Shown: positions 53,363 to 62,070 of the stretch, piece after piece | Layout: each line of letters begins with the position of its first letter | How positions within the stretch are numbered: the stretch's first letter is position 1 | Source: Mycobacteroides sp. CBMA 271 | GTDB lineage: Bacteria > Actinomycetota > Actinomycetes > Mycobacteriales > Mycobacteriaceae | Reading direction: 5' to 3' | Assembly: GCF_009729205.1 (NCBI RefSeq) | Contig: NZ_VTHB01000004.1 | Span: 186,001-250,000 of the forward strand | DNA: 64,000 nt | Notes under the pieces: generated by a model | Seen by the model: only the letters and a program-made list of their open reading frames with translations | What the model was told of the DNA's origin: nothing | The model's database searches: none | Program-made: the position numbers and the translations under genes

Positions 53363-55195
53363 ATGAAGTTGCGCGTTGAGGAGTACCTGGACGGCACGGG
53401 CGCTATAACCTTGCCAGACGGCTATACCGTCAACCATTACCTTGAGCGTGCCGTCGATGAGCTCAGCGAAACTGTGGGCTATCGCTACCTCGACTTCAAC
53501 AGTGACCCCAACGGCGAACCGAGGGATCTCACCTGGATGCAGCTTGGCCTGCGTTCGCGTGCCGTCGCTGCTCGGCTTCAGCAAGTAACCAAGCCCGGCG
53601 ATCGGGTCGCCATCCTGGCACCCCAGGGCATCGACTACGTAATCGGCTTCTTTGCCGCCATCGAGGCCGGGAACATCGCGGTCCCATTGTTTGCTCCGGA
53701 ACTTCCAGGGCACACCGAGCGACTCGACGCGGTGCTTGCCGACGCGAAGCCAACTGTGCTCCTGACCAACGATGCCGCCGCCGAATCGGTCAGCCGCTTC
53801 GTGCGAGGGCTGCCCAGGGACCGGCGTCCCCGTGTGGTGGCGGTCGACAGCGTCCCCGATTCGGTGGCCGCCACCTACGTCAAGGTGACACCGGCTACCG
53901 ACGACATCGCCTACCTGCAGTACACCTCGGGGTCTACCCGGGTGCCTGCCGGCGTCGAGATCACCCACCGCGCGGTGATGACCAACGTCCTGCAGATGAT
54001 CATCTCGGTGGGGCTCGACGACAGCATCCGCAGCGTCAGCTGGTTGCCGCTGTACCACGACATGGGTCTGTTGATGATCGTGTTCCCGCTGTGCGGCGGC
54101 CGGATCACCCTGATGTCCCCGGTGTCGTTCGTGCGACGTCCCGGTCGGTGGATCAAGGAGCTCGCCGCCGAGGCACACCTGGGCCGGACCTTCGCCGCCG
54201 CACCGAATTTCGCCTTCGAGCTGGCTGCCGAGCGTGGCCTGCCCAAGGACGGGGAGACGCTCGACCTCAGCAACGTCGCGGGCCTCATCAACGGATCTGA
54301 GCCGGTCAGCATCTCCTCGATTCGCAAGTTCAACGATGCCTTCGGCCCATACGGGCTGCCGCCGACCACTATCAAGCCGTCCTACGGGATGGCCGAGGCG
54401 ACGCTGTTCGTCTCCACCATTGACGCCGACGCCGAGGCGTCGGCGATATACCTCGATCGCAACCAGCTCGGCAATGGACGCGCGGTGAAGGTCGAACCTG
54501 CCGACGAGAACGCGGTCCCGCAGGTGTCCTGCGGCAAGATCTCGCGCAGCCAGTGGGCAGTGATCGTCAACCCGAACGCCGATGCCGAGCTCGCCGACGG
54601 CGAGGTCGGCGAGATCTGGCTGCACGGCGACAATATCGGCCGCGGCTATTGGGGCAGGCCCAAGGAGTCCGACTTCTCGTTCAGTAATAAATTGCAGGCC
54701 CGGCTCGATCACGGCAGTCACGCCACCGGTACCGAGCCAGGTGCCACCTGGTTCCGCACGGGAGACCTCGGTGTCTACCTGGACGGTGAGCTTTTCATTA
54801 CCGGACGCGTCAAAGACCTCGTCATCATCGACGGCCGTAATCATTACCCGCAGGACATCGAGGCCACCGTCGAGGAGGCCTCACCAGCGGTGCGGCACGG
54901 TTTCGTGACGGCGTTCTCGGCCCCCGCCGATGAGCTGCCGGCCGGGGTCGATCGGGGAAACGGGACAGGGGAGCGGCTGGTTATCGTCGCCGAGCGTGCC
55001 GCCGGCGCGGGACGTGCCGCACCGGAGCCCATTGTCGATGCCATCCGGGCAGCCGTGTCACGGCGCCATAACCTGCCCATCGCCGACATACAGCTGGTTC
55101 AGGCCGGCGCGATTCCGCGTACCACCAGCGGAAAGCTCGCACGCCGAGCGTGTCGCCAGGAGTACCTGAACAACAAGCTCGGCGTGCACGCCTGA
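53363..55195 (+). CDS. Fatty acyl-AMP ligase (FadD32-like FAAL)
   Basis: A 610-residue adenylating enzyme. The FAAL-type P-loop reads YLQYTSGSTRVPAG near residue 190 and is followed by SWLPLYHDMGLLM. NGSEPVS, KPSYGMAEATLFVST, FRTGDLG and the hinge IDGRNHYPQDIE follow; the catalytic Lys is in TTSGKLARRA. Overall it parallels FadD32, which activates long fatty acids as acyl-AMP for a PKS, not as CoA. No PKS lies nearby, so the acceptor is unknown. GAGG precedes the ATG; GTG at 53357 is in frame. Confidence 0.85.
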   Translation: MKLRVEEYLDGTGAITLPDGYTVNHYLERAVDELSETVGYRYLDFNSDPNGEPRDLTWMQLGLRSRAVAARLQQVTKPGDRVAILAPQGIDYVIGFFAAIEAGNIAVPLFAPELPGHTERLDAVLADAKPTVLLTNDAAAESVSRFVRGLPRDRRPRVVAVDSVPDSVAATYVKVTPATDDIAYLQYTSGSTRVPAGVEITHRAVMTNVLQMIISVGLDDSIRSVSWLPLYHDMGLLMIVFPLCGGRITLMSPVSFVRRPGRWIKELAAEAHLGRTFAAAPNFAFELAAERGLPKDGETLDLSNVAGLINGSEPVSISSIRKFNDAFGPYGLPPTTIKPSYGMAEATLFVSTIDADAEASAIYLDRNQLGNGRAVKVEPADENAVPQVSCGKISRSQWAVIVNPNADAELADGEVGEIWLHGDNIGRGYWGRPKESDFSFSNKLQARLDHGSHATGTEPGATWFRTGDLGVYLDGELFITGRVKDLVIIDGRNHYPQDIEATVEEASPAVRHGFVTAFSAPADELPAGVDRGNGTGERLVIVAERAAGAGRAAPEPIVDAIRAAVSRRHNLPIADIQLVQAGAIPRTTSGKLARRACRQEYLNNKLGVHA

Positions 55196-55199
55196 ATCT

Positions 55200-56054
55200 T
55201 TAGTACGAGTGTTCGGGAGCCGGGAACGTTCCGCGCGCGACTTCATCGGCATACTGCTCGGCGGCCTTACGTAGCTCCGTGCCGACCTGGCCGAACTGCT
55301 TGACGAATTTGGCGGTCTTGCCGCTGGTCATCCCGGCCATGTCCTGCCACACCAGTACCTGGGCGTCGCATTCGCGACCCGCTCCGATGCCGACGGTGGG
55401 GATGGTGAGCTTGCCGGTGATCTGGGTTGCCAGATCCGCGGGCACCATCTCCATCACGACGGAGATCGCGCCGGCTTCCTGCACCGCGATAGCATCGTGG
55501 ATGAGCTGTGCGGCGGCGTCATCGCGACCCTGAACCCGGTATCCGCCAAGGCCGTTCACGCTCTGCGGGGTGAATCCAATGTGTGCGACCACCGGAATCC
55601 CGGCGGCGGTCAGGGTGGCGATCTGCTCGGCAACCCGTTCTCCGCCTTCGAGTTTCACCGCGTGCGCGCCGGCTTCCTTCATGAAGCGGGTGGCCGTCGC
55701 GAGAGCTTGAGCAGGGCCGCCTTCATACGAGCCGAAGGGCAGATCGGCGATCACCAGTGCCTCGGTGGCGCCGCGAACCACGCCGCGTACCAACGGGATC
55801 AGCTCGTCGATGGTGATTGGCACGGTCGTGTCGTATCCATAGACCACGTTTGCGGCCGAATCTCCGACCAGCAGAACGGGAATCCCAGCCTCGTTGAAAA
55901 TTCGAGCGGTCGAGTAGTCGTATGCGGTGAGCATCGACCACTTGTGGCCCTCGGCTTTCCACTTCTGCAAGTGGTGCACGCGAGTTTTCACGCGAGGCTT
56001 GGCCGCGGTCTCGGAAGCAGCGCCATACAAGGCAGATTCGGACATCTGTGTCAC
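55200..56054 (-). CDS. panB: 3-methyl-2-oxobutanoate hydroxymethyltransferase (ketopantoate synthase)
   Basis: A 284-residue PanB, first step of pantothenate synthesis. Hallmarks: [27 protein letters not shown], metal-binding Asp residues, [39 protein letters not shown] and [20 protein letters not shown]. The N-terminal 20 residues are variable, and an internal ATG at 56045 is possible. It is convergent with the FAAL gene (four bases apart) and divergent from the WS/DGAT gene. Confidence 0.95.
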   Translation of the reverse strand: MTQMSESALYGAASETAAKPRVKTRVHHLQKWKAEGHKWSMLTAYDYSTARIFNEAGIPVLLVGDSAANVVYGYDTTVPITIDELIPLVRGVVRGATEALVIADLPFGSYEGGPAQALATATRFMKEAGAHAVKLEGGERVAEQIATLTAAGIPVVAHIGFTPQSVNGLGGYRVQGRDDAAAQLIHDAIAVQEAGAISVVMEMVPADLATQITGKLTIPTVGIGAGRECDAQVLVWQDMAGMTSGKTAKFVKQFGQVGTELRKAAEQYADEVARGTFPAPEHSY

Positions 56055-56209
56055 CTTCGTTTGAATTCCTCAAGGCCCGTCCGGGTCCCTGGGTTTCTAA
56101 CGATGTTTAGTCTGCCATCGGGAACTCGCGAGGTGAACATCCTCACGAGTGCAGTTAGTCACAGTGAATCGGTAACGAGGCGCTACTCACCTCGCCTAGC
56201 ATCTGCGGC

Positions 56210-57592
56210 ATGCAGCGGCTTTCCGGACTCGACGCCAGTTTTCTCTACCTCGAAACACCCACCCAACCCATGCACGTGTGCGGGGTCCTGGAATTGGACA
56301 CCACAACCATTCCTGGTGGCTATTCGTTCGAGAAATTGCGGACCAAGCTGGCGGAGCGGATCGAGGGCATCCCGTCCTTCAAGGAGAAGCTCGCCGACAG
56401 CCGCCTGAACCTCGATCACCCGGTCTGGGTCGACGATGACGACTTCGACATCGACCGGCACCTGCATCACGTCGGCCTGCCCGCGCCCGGAGGCAAGGCC
56501 GAAATCACCGACATGTGTGGACACATCGCCTCGCTGCCGCTGGATCGAGCGCGACCGCTATGGGAGATGTGGGTCATAGAGACGGGGGCAACGGGCGGCG
56601 GAACTCGTTTGGTGGTCATGACCAAGATGCATCACGCCGCCGTCGACGGCGTTACCGGCGCCAACCTGATATCTGCGTTGTGCGGTCTGGAGCCCGACGC
56701 CGAAGCGCCCGAACCCGCCCCGGGTGTGGGTGGTGCCAACAGCCTCGAAATCGCGGTCACCGGCGCGCTCAAGTGGGCGTCGCGTCCGCTGAAATTGGCC
56801 AAGCTGCTGCCGTCCACCATCGGGGTGATCCCCGCGTGGCTGGAACGCTCCAAACGCGGCGAGGCCATGACGGCGCCCTTCTCGGCGCCGCGAACCTCGT
56901 TTAATTCCACCATCACCAGCCGTCGCAACGTCGGTTACGCCCAGCTGGACCTTGAGGATGTCCGCGCCGTCAAGAATCACTTCGGCATCAAGGTCAACGA
57001 CGTCGTCATGGCCATCTGCGCCGGCGCGCTGCGCAAGTATCTTGAGGACCGCGGGGAGCTTCCGGAGACCTCCTTGGTGGCCATGGTTCCGGTATCGGTA
57101 CACGAGAAATCCGACCGCCCCGGCCGAAATCAGGTGTCGGGCATGTTCTCCCGCTTGGAGACCAACATTGAAGATCCGGTGATCCGTCTCCGTTCCATCT
57201 CCGAGGCGAATAATGTCGCCAAGGAGCACACCGCGATGCTGGGTGCCACCCTGCTGCAGGACTGGAGCCAGTTCGCGGCGCCGGCGGTGTTCGGCACCGC
57301 GATGCGGGTCTACTCGCGCATCCGGCTGGCAGACCGTCATCCCGTGATCCACAACCTGGTCATCTCCAACGTGCCGGGACCGCAAGTGCCGCTGTACTTC
57401 TTGGGTGCCGAGGTCGTCGGGATGTATCCGTTGGGGCCAATCTTCCACGGCGCCGCACTCACCGTCACGGTGATGTCGCTGGACGGCAAGCTCAACGTCG
57501 GCCTCATCTCGTGCCCCGATCTGATGCCCGATCTGTCCACCCTGACCGACGATTTCGGCGTGGCGCTGCAGGAGCTGAAGGCCCGAATCTGA
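56210..57592 (+). CDS. Wax ester synthase/diacylglycerol acyltransferase (WS/DGAT)
   Basis: The 460-residue bifunctional acyltransferase makes triacylglycerol or wax esters for storage. The catalytic HHxxxDG motif is MHHAAVDGVTG near residue 140. The second family motif NDVVMAICAGALRKYL and the C-terminal ISNVPGPQVPLYFLGA are present. A TAGCAT hexamer ends within about ten bases of the ATG, so the transcript may be leaderless. Confidence 0.92.
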   Translation: MQRLSGLDASFLYLETPTQPMHVCGVLELDTTTIPGGYSFEKLRTKLAERIEGIPSFKEKLADSRLNLDHPVWVDDDDFDIDRHLHHVGLPAPGGKAEITDMCGHIASLPLDRARPLWEMWVIETGATGGGTRLVVMTKMHHAAVDGVTGANLISALCGLEPDAEAPEPAPGVGGANSLEIAVTGALKWASRPLKLAKLLPSTIGVIPAWLERSKRGEAMTAPFSAPRTSFNSTITSRRNVGYAQLDLEDVRAVKNHFGIKVNDVVMAICAGALRKYLEDRGELPETSLVAMVPVSVHEKSDRPGRNQVSGMFSRLETNIEDPVIRLRSISEANNVAKEHTAMLGATLLQDWSQFAAPAVFGTAMRVYSRIRLADRHPVIHNLVISNVPGPQVPLYFLGAEVVGMYPLGPIFHGAALTVTVMSLDGKLNVGLISCPDLMPDLSTLTDDFGVALQELKARI

Positions 57593-57605
57593 GCCTCATG
57601 GCACC

Positions 57606-59135
57606 ATGGCTGACATGATGTTTGGTAGTCGGCGGGTTGCTGCCGTATTGGCTCTTGCCTCGGTGGTGGCCGTCGTCTCTGGTTGTGTGCGGTCGGTCGA
57701 AGGTGAGGCGACGGCGGCGCGCCCGTCGGAAGACAGCCTGACGTGGGGTGGGTGCGACGGCTTCGTCGGGGAGGGCATCACCGTCCCGTCGAGCACCGAG
57801 TGCTCCGAGTTGGAAGTCCCCGTCGACTACACCAAGCCCGATGGCGCCAAGGCGCGGCTGGCGATCATCAAGTACCCGGCCAAGGGCAAAAAGATCGGGT
57901 CGTTGCTGATGAATCCCGGGGGCCCCGGGCAGTCGGGTATCGAGGCCGCAACCGCCATCGTCAAGCAGGTTCCCCGGGATATCCGGGACCGCTTCGACTT
58001 CATCGGATTCGATCCGCGTGGCGTCGGATCCTCGACCCCGGCGGTCGAGTGCAACTCCGATTCGGACGTGGACAAGATGCGTGCGCAGAACGACACCGAC
58101 TACAGCCCCGAGGGCGTCGCCCGCATGGAGCAGGACTCCAAGGACTTCGTGAAGCGCTGCGTCGACAAGATGGGGCTCGAGTTCCTGGCCAACGTCGGCA
58201 CCGTGAACGTCGCGAAGGATATGGACCGACTCCGTGCCGCCCTCGGCGACGAGAAGCTGACGTACCTGGGCTACTCGTACGGCACCCGGATCGGCACCAC
58301 ATATGCCGAGGAGTTCCCCAAGAACGTGCGGGCCCTCATTCTCGACGGCGTGATCGACCCCAACGCCGATCCCACCCAGGCCGATATCGACCAGATTGCA
58401 GGATTCCAAAAGGCTTTCGACAACTACGCGGCCGACTGCGCCAAGAATCCGACGTGCCCGCTAGGTACCGATCCCGCGCAGGCGACCGCCCGCTACCGGG
58501 CCATGGTCGATCCGTTGGTCGAGCATCCCGTCCCGACAAAGGACGGTCGCGGCCTGTCGCATAGCGACGCCATCATCGGCACCATCATGGTGATGTACTC
58601 GCCCACGCTGTGGGAGGCGTTCACCAAGGCGCTGCGCCAACTCAGTGAGGGGTCGGGCGACATCTTGCAGCTGCTTGCCGACGCCTACATGAAGCGCGAC
58701 GAGGAGGGTCACTACAGCCACGCACAGGATGCGCAGACCGCCATCAACTGCGTCGACGAACCGCCGCAGACGGATCGCGCCAAGGCCGTCGAGAAGGACC
58801 GTCGCATCCGCGAGGTGGCACCATTCCAGGACTACGGCACCTTCACCGGCAATGCGCCGCTGGGCGTGTGTGCGTTCTGGCCGGTACCGCCGACCAGCAA
58901 GCCGCATCCGATCAACGTGCCCGGGCTGCCCAAACTGCTCGTGGTCTCCACCACCTACGACCCGGCCACCCCGTACCAGGCCGGCGTTGAGCTGGCCAAA
59001 CAGCTCGGTGGCGGCCTGCTCACTTACGACGGGACCAAGCACACCATCGTGTTCGACGGGAATCAGTGCATCGACCAAGCGGCCCAGACATATCTCATCC
59101 AGGTCACGACTCCGGCCGAAGGCACCCGCTGCTGA
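57606..59135 (+). CDS. caeA: CaeA/Hip1-like serine hydrolase lipoprotein
   Basis: A 509-residue envelope hydrolase. The lipobox is VVSGC (Cys27). The alpha/beta fold carries oxyanion NPGGPGQSG, the nucleophile in YLGYSYGTRIG, DPATPYQAG (acid) and TKHTIVF (His), with a CAFWPVPPTSKPH segment typical of the TAP/CaeA family. In M. tuberculosis Hip1 is a surface protease that cleaves GroEL2. The gene is followed by a soluble secreted paralog 35 bases downstream. Start ATG 57606; nearby MM codons are alternatives. Confidence 0.87.
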   Translation: MADMMFGSRRVAAVLALASVVAVVSGCVRSVEGEATAARPSEDSLTWGGCDGFVGEGITVPSSTECSELEVPVDYTKPDGAKARLAIIKYPAKGKKIGSLLMNPGGPGQSGIEAATAIVKQVPRDIRDRFDFIGFDPRGVGSSTPAVECNSDSDVDKMRAQNDTDYSPEGVARMEQDSKDFVKRCVDKMGLEFLANVGTVNVAKDMDRLRAALGDEKLTYLGYSYGTRIGTTYAEEFPKNVRALILDGVIDPNADPTQADIDQIAGFQKAFDNYAADCAKNPTCPLGTDPAQATARYRAMVDPLVEHPVPTKDGRGLSHSDAIIGTIMVMYSPTLWEAFTKALRQLSEGSGDILQLLADAYMKRDEEGHYSHAQDAQTAINCVDEPPQTDRAKAVEKDRRIREVAPFQDYGTFTGNAPLGVCAFWPVPPTSKPHPINVPGLPKLLVVSTTYDPATPYQAGVELAKQLGGGLLTYDGTKHTIVFDGNQCIDQAAQTYLIQVTTPAEGTRC

Positions 59136-59170
59136 TCCCTTTTGGGGTCCGACATGGCACTATGTGGCCC

Positions 59171-60709
59171 ATGATGCGGATGCGCCGGGCGTTGCCGGTG
59201 GTTCTTTTGATGGTCGCCCCGGTTTTGCTAGCGGTATCCGCCAGTCCCGCGGCGGCCGCGCCGTTGCCGACTCCGAGCCCGTCGCTGCAGGCGTTCTACG
59301 ACCAGCAGGTCACCTGGGGCAGCTGCGGCAGCTTCGTCGGCGACACCAGCCGGATCCCCACCGCCACCTGCGCCAAGGTGAAGGTGCCCGTCAGCTACGA
59401 CAAGCTGATGGGCGCGGTGGCGGAGTTGGCCGTGCTCAAGGTGCCCGCCACCGGTAAACGGGTCGGCGCGCTGCTGGTCAACCCCGGCGGTCCAGGTGGA
59501 TCCGGTGTGGACTTGGCCGCCGGCATGGGCGCCAAGCTCGCCGACACCCCGGTGGGGCAGAGCTTCGACATCGTCGGATTCGACCCGCGCGGCGTCGGCG
59601 GCTCCACGCCGAGCCTGCGGTGCCGCACCGATGCTCAGTTCGACGCCTTCCGCAAGGACCCACTGGCCGACTACAGCGCGGCCGGCGTCGCGCACATTGA
59701 AGGGCTGTACAAGCAGTACGTGTCCGATTGTGCGAGCCGGATGGGCCTGGACTTCCTCGCAAATGCCGGAACCGCATCCGCCGCAAGGGATATGGACATC
59801 GTCAGGGCGGTTGCCAAGGACAGCAAGCTGAACTATCTGGGCTATTCCTACGGCACCGAGCTGGGCACGCAGTACGCCGAGTACTTCCCGCAGAACGTGC
59901 GCACCATGGTCCTTGACGGCGCCATCGACCCGACCGTCGACCCGATCGAGTCGAACGTCCGGCAGATGACCGGATTTCAGGTGGCGTTCAACGACTATGC
60001 GGCCGACTGCGCCAAGGACCCCAAGTGCCCGTTGGGGACCGACCCGAAGCAGGCAGTGGCACGGTTTCATCAATTGATCGACCCGTTGGTGTCCAAACCC
60101 GCCAAGACCAACGATCCGCGCGGCCTGAGTTATCAGGACGCCATCACCGGCACCATCCAGGCGATGTACACGCCGCGATACTGGAAGTACCTCACCTCCG
60201 GCCTATCGGGCCTGGTGGACGGCAGCGGACCCGACGACCTGCTGTGGCTCGCCGACCAGTACCAGGAGCGCGACGACCAAGGGCACTACGACAACCTGCA
60301 GGACGCGTTCAATTCGATTCGGTGCGTCGACGGTCCGACCCCGAAGGACCCCGCTCCCTGGGTGGCCGCCGACAAGCGGCTGCGCGAGCAGGCTCCGTTC
60401 TCGAGCTACGGCCAATTCACCGGATACGCCCCACGCGACATGTGCGCGTTCTGGCCGGTGCCGCCGACCTCCGGACCGCACACCCCCTCGACTCCGGGCC
60501 TACCGCCGGTGGTCGTCATCTCCACTACCCACGACCCCGCGACGCCCTACGAGGCCGGGGTGGCGCTCGCGCAGCAGTTGGGTGGATCGCTGATCAGTTA
60601 CGAGGGCACCCAACACACGGTCGCGTTCAACGGAGAAGCCTGTGTCGACGACGCCGTGACGCGCTATTTCGTCGACGGCACCGTGCCTCCTAAAGACGTG
60701 CGCTGCTGA
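59171..60709 (+). CDS. CaeA/Hip1-like secreted serine hydrolase, second paralog
   Basis: A 512-residue paralog of the preceding protein with NPGGPGGSG, YLGYSYGTELG, HDPATPYEAG and TQHTVAF in the same order. The signal peptide ends in an AxA site (ASPAAAAPLP, near residue 30) and there is no lipobox, so the product should be released or held in the wall and not lipid-anchored. It mirrors Mtb Rv2223c beside Rv2224c. The ATG at 59171 is chosen for the signal peptide; 59162 is possible. Confidence 0.87.
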   Translation: MMRMRRALPVVLLMVAPVLLAVSASPAAAAPLPTPSPSLQAFYDQQVTWGSCGSFVGDTSRIPTATCAKVKVPVSYDKLMGAVAELAVLKVPATGKRVGALLVNPGGPGGSGVDLAAGMGAKLADTPVGQSFDIVGFDPRGVGGSTPSLRCRTDAQFDAFRKDPLADYSAAGVAHIEGLYKQYVSDCASRMGLDFLANAGTASAARDMDIVRAVAKDSKLNYLGYSYGTELGTQYAEYFPQNVRTMVLDGAIDPTVDPIESNVRQMTGFQVAFNDYAADCAKDPKCPLGTDPKQAVARFHQLIDPLVSKPAKTNDPRGLSYQDAITGTIQAMYTPRYWKYLTSGLSGLVDGSGPDDLLWLADQYQERDDQGHYDNLQDAFNSIRCVDGPTPKDPAPWVAADKRLREQAPFSSYGQFTGYAPRDMCAFWPVPPTSGPHTPSTPGLPPVVVISTTHDPATPYEAGVALAQQLGGSLISYEGTQHTVAFNGEACVDDAVTRYFVDGTVPPKDVRC

Positions 60710-60728
60710 GCTGCGGCATACTCTCCCC

Positions 60729-62069
60729 ATGGATCGTCAGAAGGAATTCGTGCTGCGCACGCTGGAAGAACGAGATATCCGTTTCGTCCGGCTGTGGTTC
60801 ACCGATGTGCTCGGTTACCTCAAGAGCGTGTCCATCGCGCCGGCTGAGTTGGAAGGTGCGTTCGAGGAGGGCATCGGCTTCGACGGCTCGTCCATCGAGG
60901 GCTTCGCGCGTATCTCCGAATCGGACACCGTCGCGCACCCCGACCCGTCGACGTTCCAGGTCCTGCCCTGGACGACGAGTGCCGGTCAGCACCACTCCGC
61001 GCGCATGTTCTGCGATATCAAGCTTCCCGATGGGTCACCGTCCTGGTCCGACCCGCGGCACGTGCTGCGTCGTCAGCTCGCCAAGGCGGGCGACCTGGGC
61101 TTCTCCTGCTACGTGCACCCCGAGATCGAGTTCTTCCTGCTAAAGAACATGCCCGACGACGGCTCGGCGCCGATCCCCGCCGATGACGCCGGATACTTCG
61201 ACCAGGCCGTGCACGAGGCCGCACCGAACTTCCGTCGCCACGCCATCGATGCGCTCGAATCCATGGGCATCTCAGTGGAATTCAGCCACCACGAGGGCGC
61301 GCCCGGCCAGCAGGAGATCGACCTGCGTTACGCCGACGCTCTTTCCATGGCCGATAACGTGATGACGTTCCGCAACATCGTCAAGGAAGTGGCGATCATC
61401 GACGGCGTGCATGCCACCTTCATGCCCAAGCCGTTCAGTGATCACCCGGGCAGTGCGATGCACACTCACATGAGCCTGTTCGAGGGCGATACCAACGCCT
61501 TCCACAATCCCGATGACCCGCTGCAGCTCTCGAGCGTCGGCAAGTCGTTTATCGCGGGAATCCTGGAGCACGCCAACGAGATCAGCGCCGTCACCAACCA
61601 GTGGGTGAACTCCTACAAGCGGCTGGTGCAGGGTGGCGAGGCGCCGACCGCGGCATCATGGGGTGCGGCCAACCGCTCCGCGCTGGTGCGGGTTCCGATG
61701 TACACGCCCAGCAAGTCGTCGTCGCGCCGCATCGAGGTGCGCAGCCCCGACTCGGCCTGCAACCCGTACCTCACGTACGCGGTGCTGCTGGCGGCCGGGC
61801 TGCGCGGCGTCGAGCAGGGCTACACGCTGGGCCCCGAGGCCGAGGACGATGTGTGGGGTCTGACCGCCGCCGAACGTCAGGCCATGGGTTACAAGGAGCT
61901 GCCCAGCACCCTGGAGAACGCACTTATCGAGATGGAGCGTTCCGAGCTGGTGGCAGAAGCGTTGGGAGAGCACGTCTTCGACTTCTTCCTCCGCAACAAG
62001 CGGGCCGAATGGTCGCGCTACCGCAGCAATGTGACCCCGTTCGAACTGCGGGCCTACCTGGGTCTGTGA
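60729..62069 (+). CDS. glnA2: Glutamine synthetase GlnA2 (type I)
   Basis: 446 residues, the length of Mtb GlnA2. Shows FDGSSIEGF, the [10 protein letters not shown] metal site, [11 protein letters not shown] with HTHMSLF, and [14 protein letters not shown]. At the usual adenylylation site (NLYDLP in GlnA1) the sequence reads GYKELP with the Tyr displaced, so control by GlnE is unlikely for this copy. It starts 20 bases after the hydrolase and ends one base before glnE. GlnA1 is not in the window. Confidence 0.93.
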   Translation: MDRQKEFVLRTLEERDIRFVRLWFTDVLGYLKSVSIAPAELEGAFEEGIGFDGSSIEGFARISESDTVAHPDPSTFQVLPWTTSAGQHHSARMFCDIKLPDGSPSWSDPRHVLRRQLAKAGDLGFSCYVHPEIEFFLLKNMPDDGSAPIPADDAGYFDQAVHEAAPNFRRHAIDALESMGISVEFSHHEGAPGQQEIDLRYADALSMADNVMTFRNIVKEVAIIDGVHATFMPKPFSDHPGSAMHTHMSLFEGDTNAFHNPDDPLQLSSVGKSFIAGILEHANEISAVTNQWVNSYKRLVQGGEAPTAASWGAANRSALVRVPMYTPSKSSSRRIEVRSPDSACNPYLTYAVLLAAGLRGVEQGYTLGPEAEDDVWGLTAAERQAMGYKELPSTLENALIEMERSELVAEALGEHVFDFFLRNKRAEWSRYRSNVTPFELRAYLGL

Positions 62070-62070
62070 T

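Noticed and set aside
52967..54844. Very long (625-codon) open frame on the minus strand opposite the FAAL gene
   Set aside because: It lies antisense to a clear adenylating enzyme with all motifs. The frame is open because of GC-rich third positions, and its translation has no family features.
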